Assembly: GCA_937952875.1 (NCBI GenBank)
Contig: CALFDI010000309.1
Coordinates: 1-6,445, forward strand
DNA from: an uncultured Verrucomicrobiales bacterium
Lineage (GTDB): Bacteria > Verrucomicrobiota > Verrucomicrobiia > Verrucomicrobiales > Akkermansiaceae
DNA: 6,445 nucleotides
Direction: 5' to 3'
Part shown: positions 5,679 to 6,445 of the stretch, piece by piece
How positions within the stretch are numbered: position 1 is the first letter of the stretch
How the letters are laid out: each line of letters starts with the position of its first letter
The notes under the pieces: generated by a model
Database searches by the model: none
Seen by the model: the letters and a program-made list of their open reading frames with translations, nothing else
What the model was told of the DNA's origin: nothing
Program-made: the position numbers and the translations under genes

Positions 5679-6445
5679 ATGTCAGATCTATCCGCTGCAT
5701 CACAGTCCCCCACACCACCATCTGCAGAGGTCATCACGAGCAAGGCGAAGTCCAACCTCGCCTTTGCCTTCTCGGCTCTTCCACCGCAGCAACGCACTGA
5801 TCTCACAACTTATTACGCCTACTGCAGACTCATCGACGATATCGCGGACGACCCCGATATCCCCGTGGACGAGCGACGCCGTCAGCTCGACGCATGGCGC
5901 AACGGTCTGACAAATGGCTTCGATAGCCCCAACGAAATCGAAGCACGCACCGTCGAACTACGTGATCGCCACAATCTACCAACACAATATTTGCTAGATC
6001 TGATTGATGGGTGTGAGATGGATCTTGCCCCGCAAAGATTCGGCTCATGGGAAGAACTCCAGACCTACACCTACCGCGTAGCAGGTAGCGTGGGACTCGT
6101 GTGTGTTCGCTTATTTGAGTGCTCGCACCCTGGTGCTGATGACTACGCACGTCACTTAGGAGATGCTCTACAGCTGACGAATATTTTAAGAGACGTCGGA
6201 GAAGATTTGGAAAATGGTGGCCGCATCTACCTTCCTCTTGGAGACTTTGCACGTTTCCAGTATTCAGAACGAGATCTTGTTGGAAAAGTCTACGACGGAC
6301 GCTTCCGCGCCATGATGCAATATCAGGCCGAAAGAGCTCGTCACCTCTACCAACTCACAGAAGATGCCGTTCCGAGCAAAACGCGCAGCCAGCTAATCGC
6401 GACAGAAATTATGCGAGATATCTATTTCGCCATTCTTAAGAAGAT
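5679..6445 (+). CDS. Squalene/phytoene synthase family protein (C-terminus cut by window edge)
   Basis: An open reading frame from ATG 5679 to the right edge gives 255 residues of a protein family usually about 280-300 long, so roughly the last tenth is missing. Trans-isoprenyl synthases of this class join two prenyl diphosphates head to head, giving squalene or its precursors from farnesyl-PP (as in hopanoid HpnC/HpnD) or phytoene from geranylgeranyl-PP. The first Asp-rich motif is RLIDDIADD (50-58) and the second is NILRDVGED (168-176), each binding Mg-diphosphate. Other family landmarks are YYAYCR (45-50), LIDGCEMDL (108-116), YRVAGSVGL (132-140), GDALQLTN (161-168) and GGRIYLP (180-186). 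Residues 1-20 form a Ser/Pro-rich tail ahead of the catalytic fold. The start is fixed by an in-frame TAA at 5652-5654 and the absence of another early Met. The sequence does not separate squalene from phytoene synthase; a hopanoid or carotenoid role is equally possible. Confidence 0.92.
   Translation, partial: MSDLSAASQSPTPPSAEVITSKAKSNLAFAFSALPPQQRTDLTTYYAYCRLIDDIADDPDIPVDERRRQLDAWRNGLTNGFDSPNEIEARTVELRDRHNLPTQYLLDLIDGCEMDLAPQRFGSWEELQTYTYRVAGSVGLVCVRLFECSHPGADDYARHLGDALQLTNILRDVGEDLENGGRIYLPLGDFARFQYSERDLVGKVYDGRFRAMMQYQAERARHLYQLTEDAVPSKTRSQLIATEIMRDIYFAILKK

Noticed and set aside
5830..6252. 140-codon open frame on the minus strand
   Set aside because: It is antisense to the squalene/phytoene synthase gene, which has clear catalytic motifs; the translation is rich in Arg/His/Ser with no recognisable fold, as expected of a shadow frame.
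1..6445. A defence island, mobile element, CRISPR array or other novel multi-gene system
   Set aside because: All eight genes belong to recognised housekeeping or envelope families; there are no transposase, integrase, direct-repeat array or attachment-site signals.

Overview
The window holds eight protein-coding genes in two divergent blocks around a 69-bp intergenic region (3429-3497). There are no RNA genes, mobile elements or CRISPR arrays, and coding density is high. No gap between genes exceeds about 75 bases.

Organism: a Gram-negative bacterium, because an Mla-type ABC ATPase implies an outer membrane. The best guess is the Verrucomicrobiota or wider PVC group. That rests on the unusual signal peptidase I, the squalene/phytoene-synthase family enzyme, the thioesterase type and the near absence of Shine-Dalgarno sequences. 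This is inference from protein style; there is no marker gene here.

Minus strand (transcribed from 3428 towards 1): purE (2925-3428), purK (1774-2907), a YtqB/MnmM-like tRNA methyltransferase (1218-1772), a hotdog acyl-CoA thioesterase (781-1203, start uncertain), and a COG2509-type FAD-dependent dehydrogenase that runs off the left edge (1-780). Gaps are 17, 1, 14 and 0 nt, so this looks like one operon. PurK makes N5-CAIR from AIR, ATP and bicarbonate, and PurE converts it to CAIR, so together they form one step-pair of de novo purine synthesis. The three downstream genes have no obvious purine role.

Plus strand: an MlaF-like ATPase (3498-4268), an enlarged type I signal peptidase (4343-5623), and a squalene/phytoene synthase family enzyme running off the right edge (5679-6445). 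All three are cell-envelope or lipid functions: lipid transport across the envelope, removal of signal peptides, and C30/C40 isoprenoid formation. Gaps of 74 and 55 nt leave open whether they share a transcript.

I see no undescribed multi-gene system. The points most worth a second look are the large insertion and cytoplasmic extension of the signal peptidase, start codons that lack a Shine-Dalgarno and instead follow CCTC-type leaders, the mnmM-like gene inside a purine operon, and the MlaF ATPase without its partners.
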